DNA from: a virus | DNA: 45,855 nucleotides | IMG/VR virus record: IMGVR_UViG_3300020129_000030 | Span: 1 to 45,855 of that record | Reading direction: 5' to 3' (one strand) | Part shown: piece by piece, positions 14,977 to 22,821 of the stretch | Position numbering within the stretch: position 1 is the first letter of the stretch | Layout of the letters: each line of letters begins with the position of its first letter | Notes under the pieces: model-generated | Databases searched by the model: none | Told to the model about the DNA's origin: nothing | What the model saw: only the letters and a program-made list of their open reading frames with translations | Made by a program: the position numbers and the translations under genes

Positions 14977-15345
14977 ATGAATCGATTCTTCGTTGCCCTG
15001 GTTGCTCTCGCCCTGTCGCTGAATGTCACTCTGGCATTTGCGGGCAAGGGAGACAAGGACCAGAAGAAGTATAACGGCCAGACGATCAACTGTAAGAAGT
15101 TGACCGGCATGGACGTTGCGTGGTTCGCTGAAATCGGCGGTGCTCCGCTCGGCGCTGTATGCGCGGCTGGCACCTACCCGTCCAACGACACGATCAACTC
15201 GGTCGAGGCGGGCAACGCCCCGTACTTCGTGCTGAAGGATGCCATCGACAACAAGGGCTACAAGCCCTCTGCCGATATGGTCAGCGTCAACGCTGCCTAC
15301 AAGGCGTTCAAGAACGCACAGTCGAAGGCGAAGCCCCAGAAGTAA
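14977..15345 (+). CDS. Secreted periplasmic protein of unknown function
   Basis: 122 residues from ATG 14977, chosen because AAGGAAA lies just upstream and the product then begins with a Sec signal peptide: MNRFF, a hydrophobic core (VALVALALSLNVTLAF) and a cleavage site AFA-GKG. The in-frame start at 14899 would bury it. The mature part has two cysteines (about 39 and 62) that could form a disulfide and a lysine-rich end. A secreted protein among head genes is odd: it may act on the infected cell surface, for example in superinfection exclusion, rather than in the virion. Confidence 0.65.
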   Translation: MNRFFVALVALALSLNVTLAFAGKGDKDQKKYNGQTINCKKLTGMDVAWFAEIGGAPLGAVCAAGTYPSNDTINSVEAGNAPYFVLKDAIDNKGYKPSADMVSVNAAYKAFKNAQSKAKPQK

Positions 15346-15361
15346 TCTCTGAGGAACGGTG

Positions 15362-15493
15362 ATGACGCTAGCAATGAGCATCATCGTTCTGAAGAAACTC
15401 GGATCGCTTGTGTACTTCGGCATCTGGTTTGCACACCCCCTCCATCCCTTCGAGGGTGGACCTAGTCACGATTCTCGCGGCCCTGCACGATAG
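15362..15493 (+). CDS. Possible small membrane peptide
   Basis: 43 residues from ATG 15362 with GAGGAA at 15351-15356 (5-base spacing). A hydrophobic stretch covers about residues 3-25 (SIIVLKKLGSLVYFGIWFA), then a short polar tail. It directly follows the secreted protein gene and could be co-translated. The good ribosome binding site is the main support. Confidence 0.4.
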   Translation: MTLAMSIIVLKKLGSLVYFGIWFAHPLHPFEGGPSHDSRGPAR

Positions 15494-15756
15494 GATCGAA
15501 GTCGAGCATCGTGACGATACGTCGGCGGGCGCGTCAGCCCCGCACCCTATTTGCTTTCCCCTTAGGCCCCTTCCGGTTTCTACAGGCTGGCCTGAGGTTT
15601 CTCTCGCAAGCTCAACCGCATCGCAACCTTGGCCCGACCGCAGTTCCCCGAGGGGAGCTACCTAAGGACAACCCTGCGTGTCGTTGTGAGTGAACTTCGA
15701 GTGACCCCACCCCGTGCTCCTGCACGGATCACTCAACACTCATCGAGTAACACACC
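15494..15756 (+). other. Non-coding leader of the major capsid gene
   Basis: 263 bases without a convincing reading frame. It contains TAAGGACA at 15663-15670 before a four-codon GTG frame, and a strong hairpin at 15699-15734. No phage promoter copy was seen here. It is probably a structured 5' leader that sets capsid expression or mRNA stability. Confidence 0.45.
15699..15734 (+). promoter_or_regulatory. Two-part hairpin upstream of the capsid gene
   Basis: An outer stem GAGTGA/TCACTC encloses an inner perfect stem CCGTGC-TCCT-GCACGG. It ends 22 bases before the capsid ATG. No T-run follows, so it is unlikely to be a terminator; it could stabilise or be processed in the mRNA. The capsid ATG lacks an obvious Shine-Dalgarno sequence, so this element may matter for its translation. 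Confidence 0.5.
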
Positions 15757-16704
15757 ATGAGCAATGCAACAGTTCTGAACCTAGGCCAGATTAACGGCTC
15801 AGGCTCGACGACTGCCCTGTTCCTGAAGGTGTTCGGTGGCGAAGTCCTGACGGCGTTTGAAGAAGCCAACGTCGTGATGGACAAGCACACTGTCCGCCAA
15901 ATCAGTTCGGGTAAGTCGGCGCAATTCCCGGCGACGTGGAAGGTCTCGGCGTCGTATCACACGCCCGGTACCGAAATCGTCGGCCAAGCTTCCAACCTCG
16001 CGGAACGTGTCATCAACATCGACTCCATCCTGCTCGCCTCGGCATTCGTGGCGAACATCGATGAAGCGATGGCGCACTTCGAGGTCCGTGGTGAATACGC
16101 CAAGCAGTGCGGTCTGGCGCTGTCGTACCAGTGGGACAAGAACGTCCTGCAGGTCGGTGCGCTGGCTGCGGCGGCTTCGGCCACTGTCACCGGTAGCTTC
16201 GGCGGCTCGACCCTTACGTCGGCCACCACGCTGTATCGCACTTCCGCCACTGACCTTGCCGCGGGCATCTACGCCGCTGTGCAAGCGATGGACGAGAAGT
16301 TCATTCCCGAAACGGACGAGAAGAATACGTTCGTTCGTCCCGCGCAATACTACCTGCTTGCCCAATCGACGGCGCTGATCAACCGCGACTGGATGGGCCA
16401 GGGTTCGTACGGCGACGGCAAGATTCTCCGTATCGGTGGCTCGCCCATCGTGAAGACGATGCACTTGCCTATCACCGACCTGTCGGGTTCGGAACAAGGC
16501 AACAACACCTACCTGGGTGACTTCTCCAAGGTCGCGTTCCTGACGATGACCAAGGATGCTGTCGGCACGGTCAAGCTGCTCGACCTCGCGGTCGAATCGG
16601 CTTACGACATCCGTAGGCAAGGCACCCTGATGCTGGCGAAGTACGCCATCGGGCACGGCATTCTGCGTCCCGAGTGTTCGGTTGTCGGTAAGACCACGAC
16701 CTAA
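15757..16704 (+). CDS. Major capsid protein, T7 gp10-like
   Basis: 315 residues (T7 gp10A is 345). Blocks typical of HK97-fold podophage capsids are visible: ALFLKVFGGEVLTAFEEANV, SGKSAQFPATWKVSASYHTPG, HFEVRGEYAKQCGLALSYQWD and a C-terminal VESAYDIRRQGTLMLAKYAIGHG. The hexamers and pentamers of this protein form the icosahedral shell. It is followed by a strong terminator, as gene 10 is in T7. The upstream sequence CGAGTAACACACC has no clear ribosome binding site. Confidence 0.93.
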   Translation: MSNATVLNLGQINGSGSTTALFLKVFGGEVLTAFEEANVVMDKHTVRQISSGKSAQFPATWKVSASYHTPGTEIVGQASNLAERVINIDSILLASAFVANIDEAMAHFEVRGEYAKQCGLALSYQWDKNVLQVGALAAAASATVTGSFGGSTLTSATTLYRTSATDLAAGIYAAVQAMDEKFIPETDEKNTFVRPAQYYLLAQSTALINRDWMGQGSYGDGKILRIGGSPIVKTMHLPITDLSGSEQGNNTYLGDFSKVAFLTMTKDAVGTVKLLDLAVESAYDIRRQGTLMLAKYAIGHGILRPECSVVGKTTT

Positions 16705-16726
16705 TCGTTGGTCTGAGCTACATCCC

Positions 16727-16768
16727 AAGGGAACCCTTAGTGGCGACACTTTGGGTTCCCTTCTTTCT
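16727..16768 (+). terminator. Strong terminator after the capsid gene
   Basis: A perfect 10-bp stem AAGGGAACCC/GGGTTCCCTT (16727-16736 with 16753-16762), a 16-base loop and a pyrimidine/T-rich tail CTTTCTC. It lies 22 bases after the capsid stop, the place of T-phi in T7, and would reduce but not abolish transcription into the tail genes. Confidence 0.75.
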
Positions 16769-16788
16769 CGACCCCACAGGAAACAATC

Positions 16789-17676
16789 ATGGCTTTCAGA
16801 AACTACATCGGCAACGGTGTGGGCAACTCGTACGACGTGCCGGATAACGGGATCGTCACGGGTGTCACGGTGGCAGGTGTCGCCGTCCCCTTCACGTTCT
16901 CGTATCCCAACGGCAAGCTCGTGCTGCCCAACTCGACGCCCGCTGTCGGTGCACTCGTCGCCGTAGCGTATACCCCGGGTGCGTCACAGAACCCGGTTCC
17001 GTTCCAGACCGACATTCCGCTGATCATCGCTCCGACTGGTTCGTTCGCGAACAACGGTGTGCTCACTTCGGGTACTGCCAATCCGGCTACCTACCTGAAG
17101 ACGTACACCTGGTTCCCCGCGGGCGCAATCGTCGCTGCCGGTGCTGCCGGTTGGTACTACACCGAATGGTCGACCACGACCGCTGCCATCGTTTACAACA
17201 ACGTATGGGATGGTGTGAGCGAGCCTCTCGTTCCTGCCACCAAGGTTGCGTTCGTCACGACCGGCCCGGGTGCCTTCACTGGCCCGACGACCGAAGCGGC
17301 GTACATCACCGTCAATCAGCCCGCTGCCAATCCGTTCTCGCGCTTCCGGTTCAATGCCGACTTCGCGATGACGAACAACGCGGGTGCCAAGGTGTGCAAC
17401 CTTCGCATGAACACCGTGGCAGGCACGGTCATGTCGGCGTCCACGCTGACCTCGTTTGCCCACGCTCGTACCGAAGCAACTATCGCCAACACTGGCGTTG
17501 CTGACAAGCAGCGTGTGTTCAGCGAGACCACGACCGCGGCTGCGGTTGCCCGTTCCACTCCTGCGCTTCAAGCCGAGACCCTGTCGACGTCCTTCGCGTT
17601 CGCCATCTGTGTCTCCAAGGCGACTGCGACTGACGTTGTGGTTATCGAGCGTGTCGTGCTCGAGCAGCTTCGCTAG
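16789..17676 (+). CDS. Putative minor capsid or head-fibre protein
   Basis: 295 residues, rich in A, T, V and aromatic residues, mostly beta-strand in pattern. The N-terminal part (NYIGNGVGNSYDVPDNGIVTGV and a run FTFSYPNGKLVLP) resembles small domains in phage adhesins; the C-terminal half could be a lectin-like or Ig-like domain. It sits between two terminators directly after the capsid gene, so it may be a decoration or fibre protein, or the counterpart of a T7 gp10B-type minor product. No family identified with confidence. Confidence 0.55.
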   Translation: MAFRNYIGNGVGNSYDVPDNGIVTGVTVAGVAVPFTFSYPNGKLVLPNSTPAVGALVAVAYTPGASQNPVPFQTDIPLIIAPTGSFANNGVLTSGTANPATYLKTYTWFPAGAIVAAGAAGWYYTEWSTTTAAIVYNNVWDGVSEPLVPATKVAFVTTGPGAFTGPTTEAAYITVNQPAANPFSRFRFNADFAMTNNAGAKVCNLRMNTVAGTVMSASTLTSFAHARTEATIANTGVADKQRVFSETTTAAAVARSTPALQAETLSTSFAFAICVSKATATDVVVIERVVLEQLR

Positions 17677-17683
17677 TAAATCC

Positions 17684-17711
17684 CTGACCCTCGCAAGGGG
17701 GTCAGCCCCTT
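17684..17711 (+). terminator. Terminator-like hairpin before the tail genes
   Basis: CTGACCC (17684-17690) pairs with GGGTCAG (17699-17705) around TCGCAAGG, followed by CCCCTTTCT. Located 8 bases after the stop of the previous gene. The T-tract is short, so termination is probably partial. Confidence 0.6.
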
Positions 17712-17726
17712 TCTCTAAGGATCGTT

Positions 17727-18305
17727 ATGACTGTCTCGCTGATGACTCAGCTTGATGCGGTGAACAAGTGCCTCGAAGGCATTTGGGAAACGCCTGTGAG
17801 CACGCTCGAATCCTCAGGCATCGAGTCTGTGGCTTCGGCAAAGCGAGTCTTGAATAGCGTCCTCCGCAGTGTTCAATCCCGCGGGTGGGCCTTCAACACT
17901 GACGACGATCTCGTCCTCACGCCTGACATCAATGGCTTCATCCAGCTTCCCGACAACACCCTCGAGGTGAAGACGCAGGGAGTGGATGCATACAAGAACT
18001 ACGTTCAGCGTGGTCAGCGGCTCTACGACCGCGTCAATCACGTCTTCACCTTCACCCAGGCTGTACACGTTCGACTCATCTCGCTGCTCGACTTCGAGGA
18101 CCTCCCGTCCTGCGCTCGCGAGTACATCGGCCTAATGGCCGCTCGTGCGTTCGTCGACAAGTGGCTGCAGAAGTCCACCCCTACGGCAATCTCAATGGAA
18201 GAAGCGGAAGCCCTCCGCGACCTCGAGGAGTCCGAAGGACAGACACACAGCAGCAATATGTTCAACGACTCGTGGTCGGTGTCTTCGACTCTCGAAAGGA
18301 TGTAA
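17727..18305 (+). CDS. Tail tubular protein A, T7 gp11-like
   Basis: 192 residues (T7 gp11 is 196). The start MTQLDAVNKCLEGIWETPVSTLES and the VNSVLRSVQSRGWAFNTDDDL-type block are characteristic of podophage gp11; the C-terminus has KAARAFV-like helices and an acidic SMEEAEALRDLEE. It would form the dodecameric ring (gatekeeper) under the portal. The ATG at 17727 has TAAGGA at 17716-17721. The tail tubular B gene follows 4 bases after its stop. Confidence 0.9.
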   Translation: MTVSLMTQLDAVNKCLEGIWETPVSTLESSGIESVASAKRVLNSVLRSVQSRGWAFNTDDDLVLTPDINGFIQLPDNTLEVKTQGVDAYKNYVQRGQRLYDRVNHVFTFTQAVHVRLISLLDFEDLPSCAREYIGLMAARAFVDKWLQKSTPTAISMEEAEALRDLEESEGQTHSSNMFNDSWSVSSTLERM

Positions 18306-18309
18306 TTCC

Positions 18310-20652
18310 GTGGGCCTCGTTAATCGTCCTATTCCGTCATTCGTTGGCGGGGTCTCACAACAACCCCCGTCAATCCGGCACCCCTCGCAGGTTGAGAAGC
18401 TGGAGAACATGGTCCCGTCCATCGCCGCGGGACTTCGCCGCAGGGCAGGGACCAAGCACGTCAGCGCCCTCCCTACGGGAAATTATACGAACGCCTTTGT
18501 TCACACCATCGACCGCGGTACGGCAGGCTCCACAGACGAGCGCTACCACGTCGTGATCGATCAGGGTGACCTCAAGGTCTTCGACTTCAACGGTGCTCAG
18601 AGGACCGTAAGTTTCCCCAATGGGAAAGCTTATCTCACCTCAGCGATCCCCCCGGGGACCCCTGCGCGTGAATCCTTCTCCGCGACTTCGGTGGCCGACT
18701 TCACGTTCATCGCGAACAAGTTCGTCAAGCCTGCGCTGACTCCGCACACCCCCGGCACGATCCCTCAGCGACTCTATGTGATCGTCAAGGTGGGTGTGGT
18801 GAACTCCACCTACACCATCACGCTCGATGGCACGCCGTACTCCTACACCATCGGTGACGGTGCTGGCGTCAACAAGACGACCACCATCGCCGCGGGCCTC
18901 GCTGCCCTGATCCCCGGTGGCTTCACTGCCACGGTGCAGGACAACCTCATCACCATCGCCAAGGCAGCGGATGCTGCGTTCACTTGGGCTGTCTCCGACT
19001 CGTACGGCAACCAAGCTCTCTTCGCGTTTACCGATCAGGTGAACCGGTACGAGCAGCTTCCCGCCATCTTCGTCGAAGGCCGCGTCATCCAGGTGAAGGG
19101 TGATCCCAACAACTCTGACACGTCGTTCTACGTCCTGTGGCAGAAGCGGGACACTGACGCTGGTGGCGTGTGGATCGAGTACGTCGCGAACAACATCGAC
19201 TGTGCTATCGATCCGACCACGATGCCGTGCGAGCTTATCCGCAACTCCGATGGGACGTTCACGTTCCAGCAGGCTGCGTGGAAGGCTCGTGAGGTAGGCG
19301 ACGAGAAGTCCGCGCCGAAGCCTTCGTTTATCGGCTCCCCGATTCAGGAAGTGTTCTTCACACGCAACCGTCTTGGCTTCCTCGCTGACGAGAACGCGAT
19401 CATGTCCGCGGTCGGTGACTACTTCGAGTTCTGGCCCGCCACCGTGCGAGCAGTGCTCGACTCCGATCCGATCGATATCTCTGCGTCGACCACCAAGGTC
19501 ACGTTCCTGCGCCACGTCGTCCCGTTCCAGAAGACGATGATGGTGCTCTCGGACAAGATGCAGTTCCGTCTGATTGGCGAACCCACGCTCACGCCCAAGT
19601 CGGCTAGGCTGGACCCGTCCACTCTGTTCGAGGTTGACCCGCGCTGCAAGCCTGCGCTGATGGGCCGCAACATCTACTTCCCCACGCCCCGTGGTGACTT
19701 CACAGCACTCCGTGAGTATTACTACGACGAGTTGAGCATTGGTGACGATGCAGAAGACACGACGGCTCACGTTCCCGCGTACATCCCGCAAGGTGTGTTC
19801 CGCCTCTCGGCAGGTCTCACGGAGAATCAAATCTTCGCGCTGACCACGCAAGAGCGCAACGCGATCTACATCTACAACGTGTTCTTCAGCGGTAACCAGA
19901 AGGACCAGTCGGCGTGGCACAAGTGGGTCTTCGATCCTAGTGACGTGATCCTCTCGGCTGATGTATTCGGCACGACGATGGCGCTACTGATCCAGCGTGG
20001 TGACACCTGCTACTTCGAGACTCTCGAGTTGAATGACCTCCCGACTTCCCCGGCCAGCTACACGATGTGTTTGGATCGTTGGAAGCAGTTCGGCTCGGGG
20101 ACGTACGACCCTCGGCAGAAGATGACCTTCTGGACGCTCCCCTATACGCTCCCCTTGGATGCCGTTCCGGTGGTCGTGCTACTCGACGCTCCCGGTGCCA
20201 TAGAGCAGGGACTCATTCCTGACTTCTATGGTGGCAACAGCATTGGCCTAAAGGGCGACTACCACAACACCAACGTCGTCATCGGGACGAAGTACCTCAG
20301 TCTCGTGCGCCTCTCGGAGCAGTTCTACCGCGATCCGAAGAGTGAAGCGATCATCGCTGGTCGCTTGCAGTTGCGTGACATCGTGATCCAGTTCGCTCGC
20401 GCTGGCTTCTTCCAAGTGCGGGTCTCTCCGCGTAGTCGTGACGTAAGCACCTACACGTTCTCAGGGAAACCCTTGGGGCTGTCGGCGCTCACCCTCGGCA
20501 TCGAAGTGATCCAGGCTGGAAGCTTCCGCGCATCGATCATGGCTCGGTCCAGCGAGGTCGACATCGACTTCATCAACGACTCCCACCTGCCCGGTGCGTA
20601 TCTCTCGGCAGAGTGGATTGGCAACCTCGCTATGCAAGCCCAACGCCAATGA
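18310..20652 (+). CDS. Tail tubular protein B (nozzle), T7 gp12-like
   Basis: 780 residues from GTG 18310 (T7 gp12 is 794). AAAGGA at 18295-18300 and the family's usual start (PIPSFVGGVSQQPPSIRHP, residues about 7-25) fix the start; a frame open from 18145 lies in the previous gene. Later blocks include IQEVFFTRNRLGFLADENAIMS and KFLRHVVPFQ-type sequence, and a C-terminal beta region. It would form the hexameric nozzle at the tail tip through which DNA leaves. Confidence 0.92.
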   Translation: MGLVNRPIPSFVGGVSQQPPSIRHPSQVEKLENMVPSIAAGLRRRAGTKHVSALPTGNYTNAFVHTIDRGTAGSTDERYHVVIDQGDLKVFDFNGAQRTVSFPNGKAYLTSAIPPGTPARESFSATSVADFTFIANKFVKPALTPHTPGTIPQRLYVIVKVGVVNSTYTITLDGTPYSYTIGDGAGVNKTTTIAAGLAALIPGGFTATVQDNLITIAKAADAAFTWAVSDSYGNQALFAFTDQVNRYEQLPAIFVEGRVIQVKGDPNNSDTSFYVLWQKRDTDAGGVWIEYVANNIDCAIDPTTMPCELIRNSDGTFTFQQAAWKAREVGDEKSAPKPSFIGSPIQEVFFTRNRLGFLADENAIMSAVGDYFEFWPATVRAVLDSDPIDISASTTKVTFLRHVVPFQKTMMVLSDKMQFRLIGEPTLTPKSARLDPSTLFEVDPRCKPALMGRNIYFPTPRGDFTALREYYYDELSIGDDAEDTTAHVPAYIPQGVFRLSAGLTENQIFALTTQERNAIYIYNVFFSGNQKDQSAWHKWVFDPSDVILSADVFGTTMALLIQRGDTCYFETLELNDLPTSPASYTMCLDRWKQFGSGTYDPRQKMTFWTLPYTLPLDAVPVVVLLDAPGAIEQGLIPDFYGGNSIGLKGDYHNTNVVIGTKYLSLVRLSEQFYRDPKSEAIIAGRLQLRDIVIQFARAGFFQVRVSPRSRDVSTYTFSGKPLGLSALTLGIEVIQAGSFRASIMARSSEVDIDFINDSHLPGAYLSAEWIGNLAMQAQRQ

Positions 20653-21110
20653 TCCATCTGCCTACGACAGTGTTTGACTGTAACGAGCTTGTCGCCAACC
20701 TTAGGACCCACGATAGGGCCGAGGTGGTGGCGGCTCGTGGCAGCATGATCACTGCGCTCGACTTGTGGGCCAGTGTGGAGAAGTGCGACGAGCGCTTCTC
20801 AGTCTTCAGCGGTGACGGTCTCATCTGTATCTACGGACTGGCACAGCATCCTACCCACCCCCACGTCGGCGTGGTGTGGTTGCTCGGCACTCCGCTTCTC
20901 GACCGGCATATGTTCTCCCTGTGCCGTGAGGCGAAGCTGATGCTCGCTCAGTGGCACAAGCAGTACGCAGTCCTCACCAACATGACCGACCAGCGGAACC
21001 GCCGCATCCTGCGGTGGCTCAAGTGGCTCGGCTTCAAGTTCGTCAACGAGGTTCCAATCGGCCCCGAGGCGATTCCCTTCATCATCTTCCAGAGTGTCCG
21101 CCATGTGTGA
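20649..21110 (+). CDS. Internal virion protein A, T7 gp13-like
   Basis: 153 residues from ATG 20649 (ATGA overlap with the nozzle stop; the frame from 20613 is rejected). It has the GNAT-like pattern of podophage gp13 proteins: RGSMITALDLWASV, ICIYGLAQ, VGVVWLLGTP, and a C-terminal NRRILRWLKWLGFKF followed by IPFIIF. T7 gp13 is needed for correct virion assembly. It overlaps the next gene by 8 bases. Confidence 0.75.
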   Translation: MIHLPTTVFDCNELVANLRTHDRAEVVAARGSMITALDLWASVEKCDERFSVFSGDGLICIYGLAQHPTHPHVGVVWLLGTPLLDRHMFSLCREAKLMLAQWHKQYAVLTNMTDQRNRRILRWLKWLGFKFVNEVPIGPEAIPFIIFQSVRHV

Positions 21111-21636
21111 TCCGGTAACAATCACCACGCTCGCTATCTCAGCGGTGTCGGCGGCGGCTTCGTATCAAGGTCAGAGGAACGCTGCGAACCTGCAGCAACA
21201 GCAGATCACCGCCAACGTCAATGCCAATCAGTCGGCGTTGCAGGTGCAACAGAATCAGGTCAACGAGCAATCCACTCAGCAGATGAGTGAGCGTGCCAAG
21301 GCTGCAATGATTGAGCGTGGTCGCTTCCTCGCAATCTCTGCGGACTCTGGTCTCGGGGGCAACGCTCAGTCGCGTGGTCTCAATGACATCCAGTTCGGTG
21401 AATCAACCGACATGGCAACGCTCGAGGCCAACAGGCTCGACACGTCAGCACAGTTGAACCGTGACTCGGTCAGCCAAGTGCGCCAAGGCAATCAGTACCT
21501 CGCATCGATTCGCGAACCTTCGCTACTCGGTGCTGGCCTGCAGATCGCAGGCTCGACCCTCAGCGCATACGGCTCGCAGAACCGGCCAAGCGTCAAGGTA
21601 GACCCCGGCCTCGGTGGCGGGGCCGCTGCACCATAA
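21103..21636 (+). CDS. Internal virion protein B, T7 gp14-like
   Basis: 177 residues from ATG 21103 (T7 gp14 is 196). It begins MCDPVTITTLAISAVSAAASYQGQ, a hydrophobic helix as in gp14-type proteins, followed by a long glutamine-rich coiled-coil region (about 25-75) and a glycine-rich C-terminus. In T7, gp14 inserts in the outer membrane as the first part of the DNA ejection tube. The order gp13-gp14-gp15-gp16 is kept here. Confidence 0.8.
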   Translation: MCDPVTITTLAISAVSAAASYQGQRNAANLQQQQITANVNANQSALQVQQNQVNEQSTQQMSERAKAAMIERGRFLAISADSGLGGNAQSRGLNDIQFGESTDMATLEANRLDTSAQLNRDSVSQVRQGNQYLASIREPSLLGAGLQIAGSTLSAYGSQNRPSVKVDPGLGGGAAAP

Positions 21637-21654
21637 CCAACGAAAGAGTGACCC

Positions 21655-22704
21655 ATGCCCCGTAGTTTCGGCTCAACCCGTCCCACGATGCCCCTGCCCG
21701 ATATCGGCGGGGATCGCGGCGCTGCGGGTCTGCAGGTCGTAGCGCAGCCTAGCGATCCTGTCGGTGTCATGGCGCGGCCCGCGGATCAGGGGTCCGAGTT
21801 GGCGCAAGCCCTCGCATCCCTGAACCCCGGCATCCATCATCTTCTCTCGCAGCAGAGTGACGAGAACGCCAAGGCGCAGTTCGAGCTTGGTGCTCGAGAC
21901 CGCATGATGCAAGAGGACAACGCCCCGGTCGCAATGACACCGGAGCAGAATCCGTATTGGCAGCAAGGCTACATGAAGCAGCACGGGGTCCTCGCGGGCC
22001 AGCAGGCCGTGCAGCAGATGAAGGATGACTTCGCTGAACAGCACACTCAGCCGGGGTTCAACCCTGACCAGTTCTTCACCGCCCACGCGCAGGCGCAACT
22101 GGCGGGGATGTCCGACAAGGACGCACTCGGCACGATGCTGCCGCAGATGGACCGGGCGAAGGGTGAACTGACTGCCGCATGGGGTCAGTACAACCTCTCC
22201 AAGATTCGCGAAGGTCGCGAAGCGGGACTGCTCCAAGACGCTTCGGGAACACGTCAACAGATTTCTTCCGAGACCGATCCTGCCGTACAGCGTTCGCTCT
22301 ACGAAGAGTATCTGTCGCGGACAACGCAAGACGGGCACATGACGAAGCCTGAGGCTGCGCGTGCCCTCGTCACCGACTACCTCGCCAACGCTTCTTCGCT
22401 GAAGCCCGAAGCCTGGGACTGGATGCGCCGTGTCGACGAGACCGGTACGTCAGTCGCTATGGTCTCGAGTGGCAAGGAAGGTGTCTCGCTCGACAATGAA
22501 ATCGCTCGTGGGCAAGCGGAGTCCATCCGTGCCCAACACGAAGCGATGAAGGCCGCGGCTACAGCGCACAACATTCAAGACAGCGCCGTCTACGCAAACC
22601 TTCTGGAGACCAATCCTCTTGCCCTCGGGGACGCGACCAAGTACGTCCTCGACCGTGCTGGCCCTCTCGGTCGCTACGATACGCCTGAGAAGGTCGAAGG
22701 CTGA
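21655..22704 (+). CDS. Internal virion protein C, N-terminal part (T7 gp15/phiKMV gp36-like), ends at in-frame TGA
   Basis: 349 residues, mostly helical with many Q, A and D. The stop TGA at 22702-22704 is in the same frame as the downstream 608-residue reading frame, and the 117 bases between stop and the next ATG are open and protein-like. Together they would give a 997-residue protein, the size class of gp15/gp36 ejectosome components with a C-terminal lysozyme. So this is probably the first part of one gene, interrupted by a real or erroneous stop. The ATG at 21655 follows AAAGAG. In the virion it would be ejected into the periplasm. Confidence 0.75.
   Translation: MPRSFGSTRPTMPLPDIGGDRGAAGLQVVAQPSDPVGVMARPADQGSELAQALASLNPGIHHLLSQQSDENAKAQFELGARDRMMQEDNAPVAMTPEQNPYWQQGYMKQHGVLAGQQAVQQMKDDFAEQHTQPGFNPDQFFTAHAQAQLAGMSDKDALGTMLPQMDRAKGELTAAWGQYNLSKIREGREAGLLQDASGTRQQISSETDPAVQRSLYEEYLSRTTQDGHMTKPEAARALVTDYLANASSLKPEAWDWMRRVDETGTSVAMVSSGKEGVSLDNEIARGQAESIRAQHEAMKAAATAHNIQDSAVYANLLETNPLALGDATKYVLDRAGPLGRYDTPEKVEG
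22702..22704 (+). other. In-frame TGA splitting the internal virion protein gene
   Basis: Context GAA GGC TGA ATC AAG, with A as the base after the stop, a weak-termination context. The frame is open on both sides for over 1 kb. Possible explanations: UGA readthrough, a point mutation of a TGG (Trp) codon, an assembly error, or two separately translated proteins with restart at 22822. Other long genes here carry no internal TGA, so a changed genetic code is not indicated. Confidence 0.7.
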
Positions 22705-22821
22705 ATCAAGCAGATCATCGACAAGCAGCAGAAGTTCACTGGTGCCCAAGCGAAGCTCGCGAACATCGAGAAGTTCGGCGCACTGCTCCCCGACGCGGAG
22801 CTTGAAGGTGAAGAAGGAACG

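Noticed and set aside
15799-16749. Long minus-strand frame (316 codons) over the capsid gene
   Set aside because: Antisense shadow of the major capsid gene.
18640-19920. Long minus-strand frame (426 codons) over the nozzle gene
   Set aside because: Antisense of the gp12-like gene, arginine-rich and without any motif.
22702-22704. Genome-wide reassignment of TGA
   Set aside because: All other long genes end normally, many at TGA, and none carries an internal TGA.
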